NCBI RefSeq assembly: GCF_013393185.1
Contig: NZ_QJQX01000057.1
Span: 1 to 64,000 of the forward strand
Origin: Sphingobium lactosutens
Lineage (GTDB): Bacteria; Pseudomonadota; Alphaproteobacteria; Sphingomonadales; Sphingomonadaceae
DNA length: 64,000 nt
Direction: 5' to 3'
The position numbers were made by a program, and so were the translations under genes. The notes below the pieces were generated by a model. The model ran no database searches and was not told the origin of the DNA. It saw nothing but the letters and a program-made list of their open reading frames with translations. Every line of letters starts with the position of its first letter. The first letter of the stretch is position 1. Shown piece after piece: positions 1-7,682 of this stretch.

Positions 1-13
1 GGTGACGATTTAA

Positions 14-508
14 TCATTTGAGCCAGAGCATGATGCTGGCGAGTTTGACAAATCCGAGGAAGTTGGGGGCGAGCTTGTCGTAGCGTGTTGCGATGCGCCG
101 CCATTGTTTGAGTTTGGCGAAGAATCCTTCGATGCCCCAACGCTGTTTGTAGGCGATGCGGTCGTAGCCGTGTTGGTACTTGCGGTGGCGGCGTGGTGGG
201 ATGACCGGCTCGCCGCCTTGCTCGTAGATGAGGTCATGCAGGCGGTCGGCATCGTAGGCGCGATCCGCCAGCACCTTGCCTGCCGGGATGCCCCGGATCA
301 GGTCGCAGGCTGGAGCCATGTCGTTTTGCTGTCCGGGGCCAAGAATGAAGCGGATCGGCAGACCGAGGGCATCGACTACGGCGTGGATTTTGGTGCCGAA
401 CCCACCTCTCGACCGCCCGAGAGCCTGGGCTTGAACGCCCCCCTTTTTATCCGAGCCCCTGCCGCTTGAGCCTGAGCGCGGATGACAGTGGCATCGATCG
501 CCAGCCAT
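14..508 (-). CDS. IS5-family transposase, C-terminal frame (OrfB, expressed by -1 frameshift)
   Basis: This frame encodes the catalytic C-terminal part of the transposase: GGFGTKIHAVVDALG, then the second aspartate in VLADRAYDAD, and the glutamate in RWGIEGFFAKLKQWRRIATRYDK. These are the usual DDE and Y-(2)-R-(3)-E-(6)-K style signatures of IS5 elements. The stretch before about position 448 in this frame does not look like transposase, so true OrfB translation probably begins at the slippery run rather than at an independent start. The frame is intact to its stop beside the left end, so the element looks potentially active. Confidence 0.8.
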   Translation of the reverse strand: MAGDRCHCHPRSGSSGRGSDKKGGVQAQALGRSRGGFGTKIHAVVDALGLPIRFILGPGQQNDMAPACDLIRGIPAGKVLADRAYDADRLHDLIYEQGGEPVIPPRRHRKYQHGYDRIAYKQRWGIEGFFAKLKQWRRIATRYDKLAPNFLGFVKLASIMLWLK

Positions 509-804
509 TCGATGTCGGGATCATCGGACACCGCCGCGAATATCCGGTCGATCACACCCTGCTCGATCCAGCGATAATAGCGCCGCTTGGCTGTCTGATA
601 GGGACCAAAGCGTTCGGGAAGATCGCGCCAACGACCGCCTGAGCGCGCCAGCCACAGCAAGGCATCGAGAAAACGCCTGCCGTCGCTACGCGGACCACGC
701 TTACCCTTGCGCCCGCCCGGAACGAACTCCCGCAATCGCTCCCATTGATCGTCCCGAAGTACCTCGCCTTCCACACCAGCCTCCAAAAGCCACTGTTGAA
801 TCAC
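376..804 (-). CDS. IS5-family transposase, N-terminal frame (OrfA)
   Basis: This frame encodes the N-terminal half of a DDE transposase, including the DUF4096-type helix-turn-helix region with WERLREFVPG and RRFLDALLWLARSGGRWRDLP. It ends with the strand carrying the first catalytic aspartate in WLAIDATVIRAQ (about residue 102). After that motif the frame loses similarity to transposases and the -1 frame takes over, so this product alone would lack the later catalytic residues. It may be made alone as a regulatory OrfA product or joined to OrfB by frameshifting. The start is the ATG at 804, close to the right inverted repeat. Confidence 0.85.
   Translation of the reverse strand: MIQQWLLEAGVEGEVLRDDQWERLREFVPGGRKGKRGPRSDGRRFLDALLWLARSGGRWRDLPERFGPYQTAKRRYYRWIEQGVIDRIFAAVSDDPDIEWLAIDATVIRAQAQAAGARIKRGAFKPRLSGGREVGSAPKSTP
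438..448 (-). promoter_or_regulatory. Slippery site for programmed -1 frameshift
   Basis: On the minus strand this is five A followed by six G. Reading ATA AAA AGG GGG in the OrfA frame changes to AAA AAG GGG GGC in the OrfB frame after a one-base backward slip. It lies exactly where transposase similarity passes from one frame to the other. Confidence 0.7.
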
Positions 805-846
805 AAAGACCCGGCGCCGTGAATCCCTAAAATGTCACTACAGCCT

Positions 847-947
847 AGAGCCGTGAACGATTAGATTGAATCGTTCACGGCTCTATTGTCTTTTGATTAC
901 CGCATTCTGCGAGCCGTCGGCTGTTCCAGCCGACTTCAGAATGCTCT
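847..947. repeat. Composite palindromic repeat: two hairpins, full copy
   Basis: Two palindromes lie in tandem. Hairpin B has perfect 16-bp arms at 847-862 and 869-884 (AGAGCCGTGAACGATT and its complement). Hairpin A has an inner stem GTCGGCTG/CAGCCGAC at 916-923 and 927-934, and outer arms GCATTCTG/CAGAATGC at 902-909 and 937-944. The same composite recurs in degenerate form at 36787-36884. Hairpin A alone recurs at 44045-44087 and twice at 56481-56580. This copy touches the stop codon of the oxidoreductase gene at 946 on one side and the insertion sequence on the other. Confidence 0.8.
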
Positions 948-2061
948 AGCCGTTCGGCACGATCAGATATTTCTCGCCCGTCCGCCTGGCGTTGTAGGTC
1001 AACACCGCCTCCCGCGTGAGCGCATCCTGTAGCGAGATGCGCGCTTTGTAGGGGCTGGCGAAGGTCGTTGTGAGTCCGTCACGCACCCGCTGGCGCATCC
1101 GGTCCACCGTTTCGGCGCCAGCGCGCTGGAGGAAGGGGAAGAGCAGCCAGCCGCCCACATTCCAGCTGAAGCCGAAGCTGCGCGTGATGACCGTCGGCGC
1201 CATATCGAGCGCGCCATATATATAGGCCTGCTTGAGTATGTCGGAGCCATAGCGGTTATAGGCGGCCCCCTTGTTCGCCGCCTGCTCCATCGCGTGCAGG
1301 ATTTCGCCGACCAGCGTGCCTCCGCCGATCGCGTCGAACGCGATGGTGGCGCCGGTCGCTTCGATCGCGCTCTGGAGTTGCGCGCGGAAATCCTCGCCGG
1401 AACTGTCGATCACATGTTCGGCACCCAGCGCCGTCAGCGTATCCACCTGCGCCTGATTGCGGACGATGTTGACCAGCGGGACATTGTCTTCCTTGGCGAT
1501 ACGCACCAGCATCTGGCCGAGATTGGAAGCGGCAGCGGTGTGGACGATCGCCTTGTGCCCGTCGCGACGCATCGTCTCGACGAAACCCAGCGCGGTCATC
1601 GGATTGACGAAGGCGGACGCGCCCTGCTCCGCACTCGCCCCATCGGGCAGCACCATCACCGACCGGGCGTCGACCAGCCGATATTGGGCGAACATCCCGC
1701 CCGGCACGCAGGTGACGAGCTTCCCCAGCAGCGCCTGCGCTTCGGGCGCATCGCCCGCCGCGACCACCGTCCCGGCACCTTCATTGCCGACCGCCATCGC
1801 TTCCCCGACACGCGATGCCATGGCCCGACGCGCCGGATCGGGCATCTGGGCCACGATCCGGCCATCGTCATAGTCGGCATTGTCCACATCAGCCGGGCCG
1901 AACAGCAGACCAAGGTCGGATGGGTTGATCGGCGCGGCTTCCACCCGGACCAGTATCTCATGCCCTTTGGGAGGCGGCAGGCTTTCCTCGACCAGTTGGA
2001 CGGTCAGCTTGCCATCCTCGGCCAGGGTGGACAGGATCTTGAGGCCGCGCGTGTCGCCCAT
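946..2061 (-). CDS. Zinc-type/quinone oxidoreductase of the MDR superfamily
   Basis: A medium-chain dehydrogenase/reductase of 371 residues. The GroES-like N-terminal half contains GHEILVRVEAAPINPSDLG and GNEGAGTVVAAG. The Rossmann half has a nucleotide-binding stretch at HTAAASNLGQMLVRIA, which departs from the usual GxGxxG, and later IAFDAIGGGTL. The cysteine cluster of structural-zinc alcohol dehydrogenases is not visible, so it is closer to the zinc-free quinone oxidoreductases. It probably reduces quinone, enone or other carbonyl substrates with NADPH; the substrate cannot be read from sequence. It stands alone, followed directly by a palindromic repeat that begins at its stop codon. Confidence 0.85.
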   Translation of the reverse strand: MGDTRGLKILSTLAEDGKLTVQLVEESLPPPKGHEILVRVEAAPINPSDLGLLFGPADVDNADYDDGRIVAQMPDPARRAMASRVGEAMAVGNEGAGTVVAAGDAPEAQALLGKLVTCVPGGMFAQYRLVDARSVMVLPDGASAEQGASAFVNPMTALGFVETMRRDGHKAIVHTAAASNLGQMLVRIAKEDNVPLVNIVRNQAQVDTLTALGAEHVIDSSGEDFRAQLQSAIEATGATIAFDAIGGGTLVGEILHAMEQAANKGAAYNRYGSDILKQAYIYGALDMAPTVITRSFGFSWNVGGWLLFPFLQRAGAETVDRMRQRVRDGLTTTFASPYKARISLQDALTREAVLTYNARRTGEKYLIVPNG

Positions 2062-2138
2062 GGGAATGCTCCTTCTATCTGGGATCAGGAAGTAGGTGGC
2101 CGGGCTTCAATGACAAGCTGGCAAAAGTGCCGGTCGGA

Positions 2139-2813
2139 TCAGGCCGACGGATTTTCCCGGTAGAGCGTCGGGAACATCGCCTTGAGCGCGGCGATCTTCG
2201 GCTTGTCCCAGCGGAGAATATAGGGATGCAGCGGGTTCCTGTGCGCAAAGTCCTGATGGTCGCGCGCGGCATCCTGGAAGCCGGTGAACGGCTCCACCCG
2301 CGTCACGATCGGGTCGCGCCACAGGCCCGCCTTGCCGAGCTGGGCCAAATAGGCGCGGGCCGCCCTGTCCTGCTCAGGATTCAGGGGAAAGAGCGCGCTG
2401 CGATACTGGGTGCCGCTGTCGGGTCGCTGATAGTTGAGCGTCGTCGGATCGACGATGACCGAGAAGAAGATGCGCAGTAGGGTGCCGTAGCTGACCTGCG
2501 CCGGGTCATAGGTGACGCGGACCGACTCGGCGAAACCGGTTTCGCCGCCACTCACCGTCTCATAGTCGACGCGCCGCCCTTTCAGCCCGCCGGCAAAGCC
2601 GGAGACGGCGAGATGGACGCCCTTCACATGGGAAAAGACGCCCTCCACGCCCCAGTAACAGCCGCCCGCGAAGATGGCGGTTTCCAGCGTGCGGGTCGGG
2701 GCGGCATCTATGGTCGGGACCGGCGCCTGGACGGCGGATGCGGCATGCAACGGCGGCGCGGCGACGAGCGCCGCTAGAAAGAGGGAGGTTAGGGCTTTAG
2801 AGCGCCGTTCCAT
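2139..2813 (-). CDS. msrA: Peptide-methionine (S)-S-oxide reductase, exported
   Basis: MsrA reduces methionine-S-sulfoxide in oxidised proteins. The catalytic motif is visible as AIFAGGCYWGVEGVF (family GCFWG/GCYWG, with the nucleophilic cysteine about residue 52), followed by GGLKGRRVDYETVSGG and YRSALFPLNPEQ. An N-terminal signal-like stretch (KALTSLFLAALVAAPPLHA) suggests export to the periplasm, where it would repair envelope proteins. At 224 residues it is slightly longer than the cytoplasmic enzyme, as expected with a signal peptide. Its start overlaps the end of the upstream small membrane gene (2797-2949), so the two are probably translationally coupled. Confidence 0.93.
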   Translation of the reverse strand: MERRSKALTSLFLAALVAAPPLHAASAVQAPVPTIDAAPTRTLETAIFAGGCYWGVEGVFSHVKGVHLAVSGFAGGLKGRRVDYETVSGGETGFAESVRVTYDPAQVSYGTLLRIFFSVIVDPTTLNYQRPDSGTQYRSALFPLNPEQDRAARAYLAQLGKAGLWRDPIVTRVEPFTGFQDAARDHQDFAHRNPLHPYILRWDKPKIAALKAMFPTLYRENPSA

Positions 2814-2949
2814 TGGTCGTGGTCGCCGCGACGGCGGTGGTGCTCAGCATCGGCGGTTCCGACGGCTGCAACAGGAACATGCCGACGGCGCCGATCGCGA
2901 ACCCGCCCAGAAAGCGCAGGAACAGGTCGGATTTCAAAAATGCCATCAT
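2797..2949 (-). CDS. Small single-pass membrane protein
   Basis: A 50-residue protein starting MMAFLKSDLFLRFLGG and containing one hydrophobic segment (FLGGFAIGAVGMFLL), then a short Ala/Thr-rich tail. I chose the ATG at 2949, preceded by an AAGAAAGG-like ribosome binding site; a longer frame to 2982 is possible. It overlaps the msrA start by 17 bases on the same strand, which suggests coupled expression. I do not recognise a named family. A role in anchoring or assisting the exported MsrA is only a guess from position. Confidence 0.6.
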   Translation of the reverse strand: MMAFLKSDLFLRFLGGFAIGAVGMFLLQPSEPPMLSTTAVAATTTNGTAL

Positions 2950-3185
2950 GGCAGTGCCTTTCTTACAGTCCTTTTCGGCCAACTCGACCGGCGGCTATAC
3001 CCCGGCGCCTTGCCCTTGGCTGAACCGGCCGCGTCGCGGGAGCGACTTTCGACCAATGTGGGCCAGGGAACGACGAAGGGGCCAAGTCCAAATTCGGTTT
3101 CTTTCCGCAACGGGCATATAGACGCTGCGGCGTCAATCGCAAGACGCCGCAGTGCGAAAAAGACCGTTTCCGTTTTTTGACAGGA

Positions 3186-3214
3186 TAGAAAAACCGGCGC
3201 TTTCACGCCGGTTT
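3186..3214 (-). terminator. Rho-independent terminator of the aminotransferase gene
   Basis: Stem AAACCGGCG/CGCCGGTTT (3191-3199 and 3206-3214) with a six-base loop. On the minus strand it is followed by a run of five T. It lies about 30 bases after the stop of the gene at 3246-4448. Confidence 0.8.
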
Positions 3215-3245
3215 CCGTTTGTCACAGATGCGAAATCGCGACGGC

Positions 3246-4448
3246 TTATTTGAGGGCGGCGCAGGCTTCCTGAATCCGGGTGCAGGCCTTCTTCAGCACC
3301 TCGTCCGAGGTCGCATAGCTGATGCGGAAGGCCGGCGACAGGCCGAAGGCGGCGCCATGGACAGCCGCGACCTTCGCTTCGTCGAGGAAATAGCCGATCA
3401 GCGCTTCGTCGCTGGTGATGACCTCGCCCTTGGGCGTGGTCTTGCCGATCAGGCCGCTGGCGTCGGGATAGACGTAGAAGGCGCCTTCGGGCGTCGGACA
3501 GTCGAGGCCCGGCGCATCGTTCAGCATGGCGACGACCATATCGCGGCGCTTCTTGAACACGCTGTTGCGCTCTTCAAGAAAGTCCTGCGGACCGGTCAGC
3601 GCGGCGGCGGCGGCGGCCTGGCTGATCGAGCAGGGGTTGCTGGTCGACTGCGACTGAAGCTTGCCCATCGCCTTGATGATCCATTCGGGACCACCGGCGA
3701 AGCCGATACGCCAGCCGGTCATGGAAAAGGCCTTGGAGCAGCCGTTCACCGTCAGCGTACGGTCGTACAGTTCCGGGCAGACCTGCGCGATGGTGGCGAA
3801 GGGCGTCGGCGCGTACCAGACATGCTCATACATGTCGTCGGTCATCACCAGCACATGGGGGTGACGCAGGAGCACGTCGGCCAGCGCCTTCAGCTCGTCG
3901 GCGGAATAGGCCGCACCCGACGGATTGGAGGGCGAGTTCAGCATCACCCACTTGGTGCGCGGGGTGATCGCGGCGTCCAGCTGGGCGGGCGTGATCTTGT
4001 AGCCCTGGCTTGCCGGACCTTCGATGAAGACGGGGGTGCCGCCCGCGAAGTTCACAATGTCGGGATAGCTGACCCAGTAGGGCGCCGGGATGATGACCTC
4101 ATCGCCCGCATCGACGGTCGCAATCAGCGCGTTGAACAGGGTATGCTTGCCGCCCGAATTCACGCTGATCTGGCTGCGCTTGTAGATCAGGCCATTGTCA
4201 CGCTTGAATTTGAAGGCGACGGCTTCCTTGACGTCGGCGGTGCCGTCCACGTCGGTATAGCGGGTCAGATTCTTGCGAATGGCCTCAATGCCCGCCTCTT
4301 TGACAAAGTCGGGCGTATCGAAATCCGGTTCGCCGGCCGAGAGACCAATAACGTCCACGCCTTCGGCTTTAAGGGCATTCACGCGCGCGCTCATCGCCAG
4401 GGTGGCGGAGGGCTGGATGCGACCGAGGGCGGCGGAAGTCTGGCTCAT
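3246..4448 (-). CDS. aspC: Aspartate aminotransferase (class I, pyridoxal-phosphate dependent)
   Basis: A fold-type I aminotransferase of 400 residues, probably converting aspartate and 2-oxoglutarate to oxaloacetate and glutamate. Landmarks are VIGLSAGEPDFDTPDFV near the N-terminus, LNSPSNPSGAAY (cofactor-binding Asn), MTDDMYEHV, the Schiff-base lysine in VNGCSKAFSMTGWRIGF, and FRISYATSD with the substrate-binding Arg. The start MSQTSAALGRIQPSAT at 4448 matches the family start; the open frame extends a further 48 codons upstream without family similarity. It is the alphaproteobacterial Ib type, some members of which also accept prephenate. A terminator follows at once. Confidence 0.92.
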   Translation of the reverse strand: MSQTSAALGRIQPSATLAMSARVNALKAEGVDVIGLSAGEPDFDTPDFVKEAGIEAIRKNLTRYTDVDGTADVKEAVAFKFKRDNGLIYKRSQISVNSGGKHTLFNALIATVDAGDEVIIPAPYWVSYPDIVNFAGGTPVFIEGPASQGYKITPAQLDAAITPRTKWVMLNSPSNPSGAAYSADELKALADVLLRHPHVLVMTDDMYEHVWYAPTPFATIAQVCPELYDRTLTVNGCSKAFSMTGWRIGFAGGPEWIIKAMGKLQSQSTSNPCSISQAAAAAALTGPQDFLEERNSVFKKRRDMVVAMLNDAPGLDCPTPEGAFYVYPDASGLIGKTTPKGEVITSDEALIGYFLDEAKVAAVHGAAFGLSPAFRISYATSDEVLKKACTRIQEACAALK

Positions 4449-4649
4449 GGTAATAATCTTTCTCCAGAGCGATTTCAAAGCAGGCGGAACAGCCCGCTGA
4501 CTCGAAAATCGCGACCCAAAATAATGAATCCCCAAAGGCCCGCAATAAAAGCGGACGCCGCGTCCCTTAGTGCGCAACGGACGAAGGGGCAACCGGCCAG
4601 ATGGGCGTTAATGGCTTTACGGCAGCATAGCGTTGCTATCGGGCGAAAA

Positions 4650-5273
4650 TCAGCGCGACAGTGTCGCCGCCACCATGCCGCGCGCGGCATTTCCGATGAA
4701 GAAGCCGCGCTCCAGATCGTGGATGCGCAGGTCGCCCTCCACCGCCTCGCCCATGTCGATCAGGCTCTGCCGCAATATGCCCGGCAGCAGCCCGCGCGAC
4801 AGCGGCGGCGTCACCAGCTTGTCGCCGCGCTCGACGAAGAGGGTGGAGAAGCTGCCCTCGGTCAGATAGCCGGCCGCGTCGGTCATGAGCACCTCATAGG
4901 TGCCGCCGCGCTTGAGCGCATCGCGGTACAGCGCCCGGTCGGTGGTCTTGTGCGCCAGGCGCAGGTCGTCGGCGGGCGCGTTGCGCGGCACCACGGCGAC
5001 CGGGACGATCGCCTGCGGCCAGCTACCATGATCGCGCACCTCGATCGCCAGCGCGCCGCCGCGCGACACCAGCAGCCGTACCCGGCTCGCCTCCCGCAAG
5101 CGGAAGGTCGCCGCCTGCAGCTCGTTGCGCACGCCATGCCGATCGAAGGCGAAGCCCATCGCATCGGCGCTGGCCTTTAGCCGCGCCAGATGCAGCTCAA
5201 GCAGCCTGATCCCCTCATGCGGATCGAAGGCCATGGTTTCAAGCAGGTCGAACCGTCCGTCAGCCAAAGACAT
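4650..5273 (-). CDS. pabC: Aminotransferase class IV, probable 4-amino-4-deoxychorismate lyase
   Basis: Fold-type IV PLP enzyme that would release pyruvate from aminodeoxychorismate to give p-aminobenzoate for folate. Visible are FDLLETMAFDPHEGIRLLELHLARL, the catalytic lysine in HKTTDRALYRDAL, and EVLMTDAAGYLTEGSFSTLFVE, the usual E-x-x-x-x-N/F region. I prefer the ATG at 5273 (MSLADGRFDLLETM) over a GTG at 5297 because homologues begin close to FDLLETM. The gene follows pabB with about 33 bases between them on the same strand, an arrangement typical of a pabB-pabC unit. Confidence 0.88.
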   Translation of the reverse strand: MSLADGRFDLLETMAFDPHEGIRLLELHLARLKASADAMGFAFDRHGVRNELQAATFRLREASRVRLLVSRGGALAIEVRDHGSWPQAIVPVAVVPRNAPADDLRLAHKTTDRALYRDALKRGGTYEVLMTDAAGYLTEGSFSTLFVERGDKLVTPPLSRGLLPGILRQSLIDMGEAVEGDLRIHDLERGFFIGNAARGMVAATLSR

Positions 5274-5306
5274 TGCTATTGTTTCTAGCCCCTGCACATC
5301 ATGCCA

Positions 5307-6476
5307 TCACGCCGGCGAAAGAAAGCGCCCCTTGGCCAGGCATTCCGCCCATTCGGAGCCTGCTTCCGAATCCGCGACGATGCCCGAGCCGAGGCCCAGC
5401 CTGCCGACTCCATTGCCTTCTTCGACGCATAGCGTCCGAATGGCAACATTGAAGGCGGCATCGCCTTCCGGATCGATCCAGCCCATCGTGCCGGTATAGA
5501 CGCCGCGCGCGTGCGGCTCGACCGCGTCGATGATCTCCATCGCCCGTACCTTGGGCGCGCCGGTGATCGATCCGCAGGGAAACAGCACGCGCAGCACATC
5601 GACCGGCGACAGGCCCGGCAGCACCCGCGCGCGCACGGTAGAGACAAGCTGGTGCACGGTCGGATAGCTCTCCACCCTGAACAGGTCGGGCACGGTGACG
5701 CTGCCCGCCTGCGACACCCGCGACAGGTCGTTGCGCAGCAGGTCGACGATCATCAGATTTTCGGCGCGCTGCTTGGCATCCGCCTCCAGCCAGCGGGCGT
5801 TGGCGGCATCCTCGTCCACATCGGCGGCACGGACCGCCGTCCCCTTCATCGGCCGGGCGGTCAGCTGGCCGCGCACCTGGGTGAAGAAAAGTTCGGGCGA
5901 GAAGGACAATATGGTCTGCCCCCCGTCGCGGATCACCCCGCCATAGCCCGCCGCCGCACGCGGCCGGATTGCGGCGTAGAGCGCCATCGGGTCGCCGTCG
6001 ACCGCGACCGCGCAGGGAAAGGTCAGGTTGGCCTGATAGATGTCGCCGGCGCAGATATAGTCCTGCACCTGAGCGAAGGCGGCGCGATAGCCCGCCTCGT
6101 CCACCAACGGTCGCAACGGCCCGGCGGCAGCGCCCACCGGATCGGGGAGAAGGCCCGGCAGCGCACCGGGCGCAATCAGCCTGACTCCTTCGAACAGGCC
6201 GAACCAGAGCAGGGGCGTATGCGCATCGTCCCGTCGGCGCGCGATCGGCGCGAGCCGGTCTTCCAGCGCCAGCCCGGCCTCATAGCTCATATAGCCCGCG
6301 ACATGCAGCCCCGCCTCGCGCGCTTCGGCCACGCGGTCGAGCGCGGGCTGCACCTCCGCCATGGCCCGAGCCGCGATAATGCCGACAGGATCGCGATAGA
6401 GCCGCGCCGGCGCCGCGCCACGCAGGCGCGCATCGTCGAACAGGCAGAAAGGCTCGTCGGGACCGGGGAGACGCAT
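5307..6476 (-). CDS. pabB: Aminodeoxychorismate synthase component I
   Basis: Chorismate-binding enzyme of 389 residues that adds ammonia to chorismate to make 4-amino-4-deoxychorismate. Family motifs are DIYQANLTFP, MKGTAVRA (the PIKGT-like segment), LMIVDLLRNDLSRV, and FPCGSITGAPKVRAMEIID followed by RGVYTGTMGWI. The glutaminase partner PabA/TrpG is not in this window. The gene is directly upstream of pabC on the same strand, so the two steps to p-aminobenzoate are probably co-transcribed. Confidence 0.93.
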   Translation of the reverse strand: MRLPGPDEPFCLFDDARLRGAAPARLYRDPVGIIAARAMAEVQPALDRVAEAREAGLHVAGYMSYEAGLALEDRLAPIARRRDDAHTPLLWFGLFEGVRLIAPGALPGLLPDPVGAAAGPLRPLVDEAGYRAAFAQVQDYICAGDIYQANLTFPCAVAVDGDPMALYAAIRPRAAAGYGGVIRDGGQTILSFSPELFFTQVRGQLTARPMKGTAVRAADVDEDAANARWLEADAKQRAENLMIVDLLRNDLSRVSQAGSVTVPDLFRVESYPTVHQLVSTVRARVLPGLSPVDVLRVLFPCGSITGAPKVRAMEIIDAVEPHARGVYTGTMGWIDPEGDAAFNVAIRTLCVEEGNGVGRLGLGSGIVADSEAGSEWAECLAKGRFLSPA

Positions 6477-6568
6477 GGCGCTTCTTAACAGGCTTTGTCG
6501 ACAGCGGAAGAGCGCAAGACGGCGATGCTCTGTTGCATGGACAGTTTGCAGCGCTTAGCCATCGATCC

Positions 6569-6952
6569 ATGACCGATCCTGCCCCGGACACCCGAACCGA
6601 CCGCCCGATCGGCCCGGCGATCGGCCATGGACTGCGCGGACGCTGCCCAGCCTGCGGCGAGGGCCGGCTGTTTGCCTGCTTCCTCAAGGCCGCGCCGACC
6701 TGCACGCGCTGCGGCCTTCACCTCGACGCGCATCAGGCGGACGATTTCCCCGCCTATATCGTGATCCTGCTCCTGGGGCATATATTGGTGCCCTTGATGA
6801 TAGAGGTGAATGCCGCCTTTGCCATCCCGCTCGGCTGGCAGGCGCTGATCTGGCCGGGGCTGGCGATCTTGCTGGCGGTGGCGATGATCCAGCCGATAAA
6901 GGGCGGGGTCATCGCCTTTCAATGGAGCCGGCGGATGGCGGGCTTCAGATAG
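6569..6952 (+). CDS. DUF983 membrane protein with zinc-ribbon-like cysteines
   Basis: A 127-residue protein. The N-terminal part holds two CxxC pairs (RCPACGEGRLF and PTCTRCGLHL), followed by HQADDFPAYIV and two hydrophobic segments (IVILLLGHILVPLMI and LIWPGLAILLAVAMI). This layout is that of DUF983, a common alphaproteobacterial family of unknown role often near cytochrome oxidase assembly genes; no such genes are seen here. I start at ATG 6569 (MTDPAPDTR); the frame can be extended upstream to 6533 but with no family support. It is divergent from pabB. Confidence 0.8.
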   Translation: MTDPAPDTRTDRPIGPAIGHGLRGRCPACGEGRLFACFLKAAPTCTRCGLHLDAHQADDFPAYIVILLLGHILVPLMIEVNAAFAIPLGWQALIWPGLAILLAVAMIQPIKGGVIAFQWSRRMAGFR

Positions 6953-6972
6953 GCCCGCTCATCCCGGCCCGA

Positions 6973-7410
6973 TCAATCCGGCTTGCGCAGGAAATTTCGC
7001 TCCATCGCCTCGCGCAGCGTATCGTCGATCGAGCGGCGGCCCTCCGCGCCATGGGTCACGACCGTCGTGTCACAGGTGGCGACGCACATGCCCTTCTGGA
7101 ACCCCGCCGAGCTGATCGTCCAGCTGGTGCGGCCGATATGGCCGATCGCGCAATGCACCTCGAACGGATAGGGGAAATGCGATTCCTCGATGAAGTTGAG
7201 GTTCACATTGGCCACCAGCCAGCGCACCCCCTGTTCCTGCGGATGACGCCCCATATGATGATGGAAGCGGATGCGGGCGGTTTCGAAGATGCCAGAAATG
7301 GCCACATTGTTGATGTGGCCCATCGTATCCAGATCCTGGAAGCGCGTGTCGATGCTGGTGACGAAGCGATAGGCTTCGGGACTGAACCGCCAGGATTCGG
7401 GTTTGGCCAT
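6973..7410 (-). CDS. Acyl-CoA thioesterase, hotdog fold (4HBT family)
   Basis: A 145-residue hotdog protein. Core features are TRFQDLDTMGHINNVAISGIFETAR, where the aspartate-containing D-x-D-x-x-G-H-x-N-N pattern matches the 4-hydroxybenzoyl-CoA thioesterase signature, and VNLNFIEESHFPYPFEVHCAIG. It is likely a cytoplasmic acyl-CoA thioesterase; the acyl specificity cannot be deduced. It stands alone, convergent with the DUF983 gene and divergent from the TonB receptor. Confidence 0.85.
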   Translation of the reverse strand: MAKPESWRFSPEAYRFVTSIDTRFQDLDTMGHINNVAISGIFETARIRFHHHMGRHPQEQGVRWLVANVNLNFIEESHFPYPFEVHCAIGHIGRTSWTISSAGFQKGMCVATCDTTVVTHGAEGRRSIDDTLREAMERNFLRKPD

Positions 7411-7568
7411 GTCCTGCTTTCCCTTTGGAATTTTCTGTCACATTTCCATAGCCGCCCGGATCGTCGATGCAATCGCGCCAGTGAAAATGGCAGGACTGCG
7501 ACCTTTATGACACAATCGGCAAGCAACCGGCCATGATCCAGTGAACGGCTCGTTCGATCATGACGCAC

Positions 7569-7597
7569 GTGTCACAAGAGCGTCACCGATCCGTCAA
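7569..7597 (+). promoter_or_regulatory. Candidate Pho box (three 11-bp-spaced repeats)
   Basis: Three 7-mers spaced by 4 bases: GTGTCAC, GCGTCAC and CCGTCAA at 7569-7575, 7580-7586 and 7591-7597. This matches the geometry of PhoB operators (direct repeats of about CTGTCAT every 11 bp). It lies about 86 bases before the receptor start at 7683, on the same strand, and ahead of a receptor-phosphodiesterase pair. Confidence 0.6.
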
Positions 7598-7682
7598 CAT
7601 GTTCACACCGCAGTGCAACATCGCGCGCTTAAGGCCCCCGGCAGAGCCAGTCATCCAACAGGGTTCCAAGGGGGATTTCACC

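Larger units (their letters stand above)
1..845 (-). mobile_element. IS5-family insertion sequence (IS427-like, two-frame transposase)
   Basis: A compact element carries one transposase split over two overlapping reading frames. Its ends show imperfect inverted repeats: the left end near positions 2-18 (GTGAC..TTTA...ATT) matches the reverse complement of the right end near 822-838. The left end may lie just outside the window, so the start is approximate. The right end directly abuts the palindromic repeat beginning at 847. Two-frame organisation with a slippery run is usual in the IS427 subgroup of IS5. No target duplication can be confirmed because the other flank is missing. Confidence 0.8.

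Noticed and set aside
376..508. Transposase considered as a frameshifted pseudogene
   Set aside because: The shift occurs at a classic slippery run and both frames are complete, so programmed frameshifting is the better explanation.
3219..5180. 653-codon open frame on the plus strand opposite aspC and pabC
   Set aside because: Lies antisense to two clear enzymes; Arg/Gly/His-rich translation with no family motifs. High G+C keeps such frames open.
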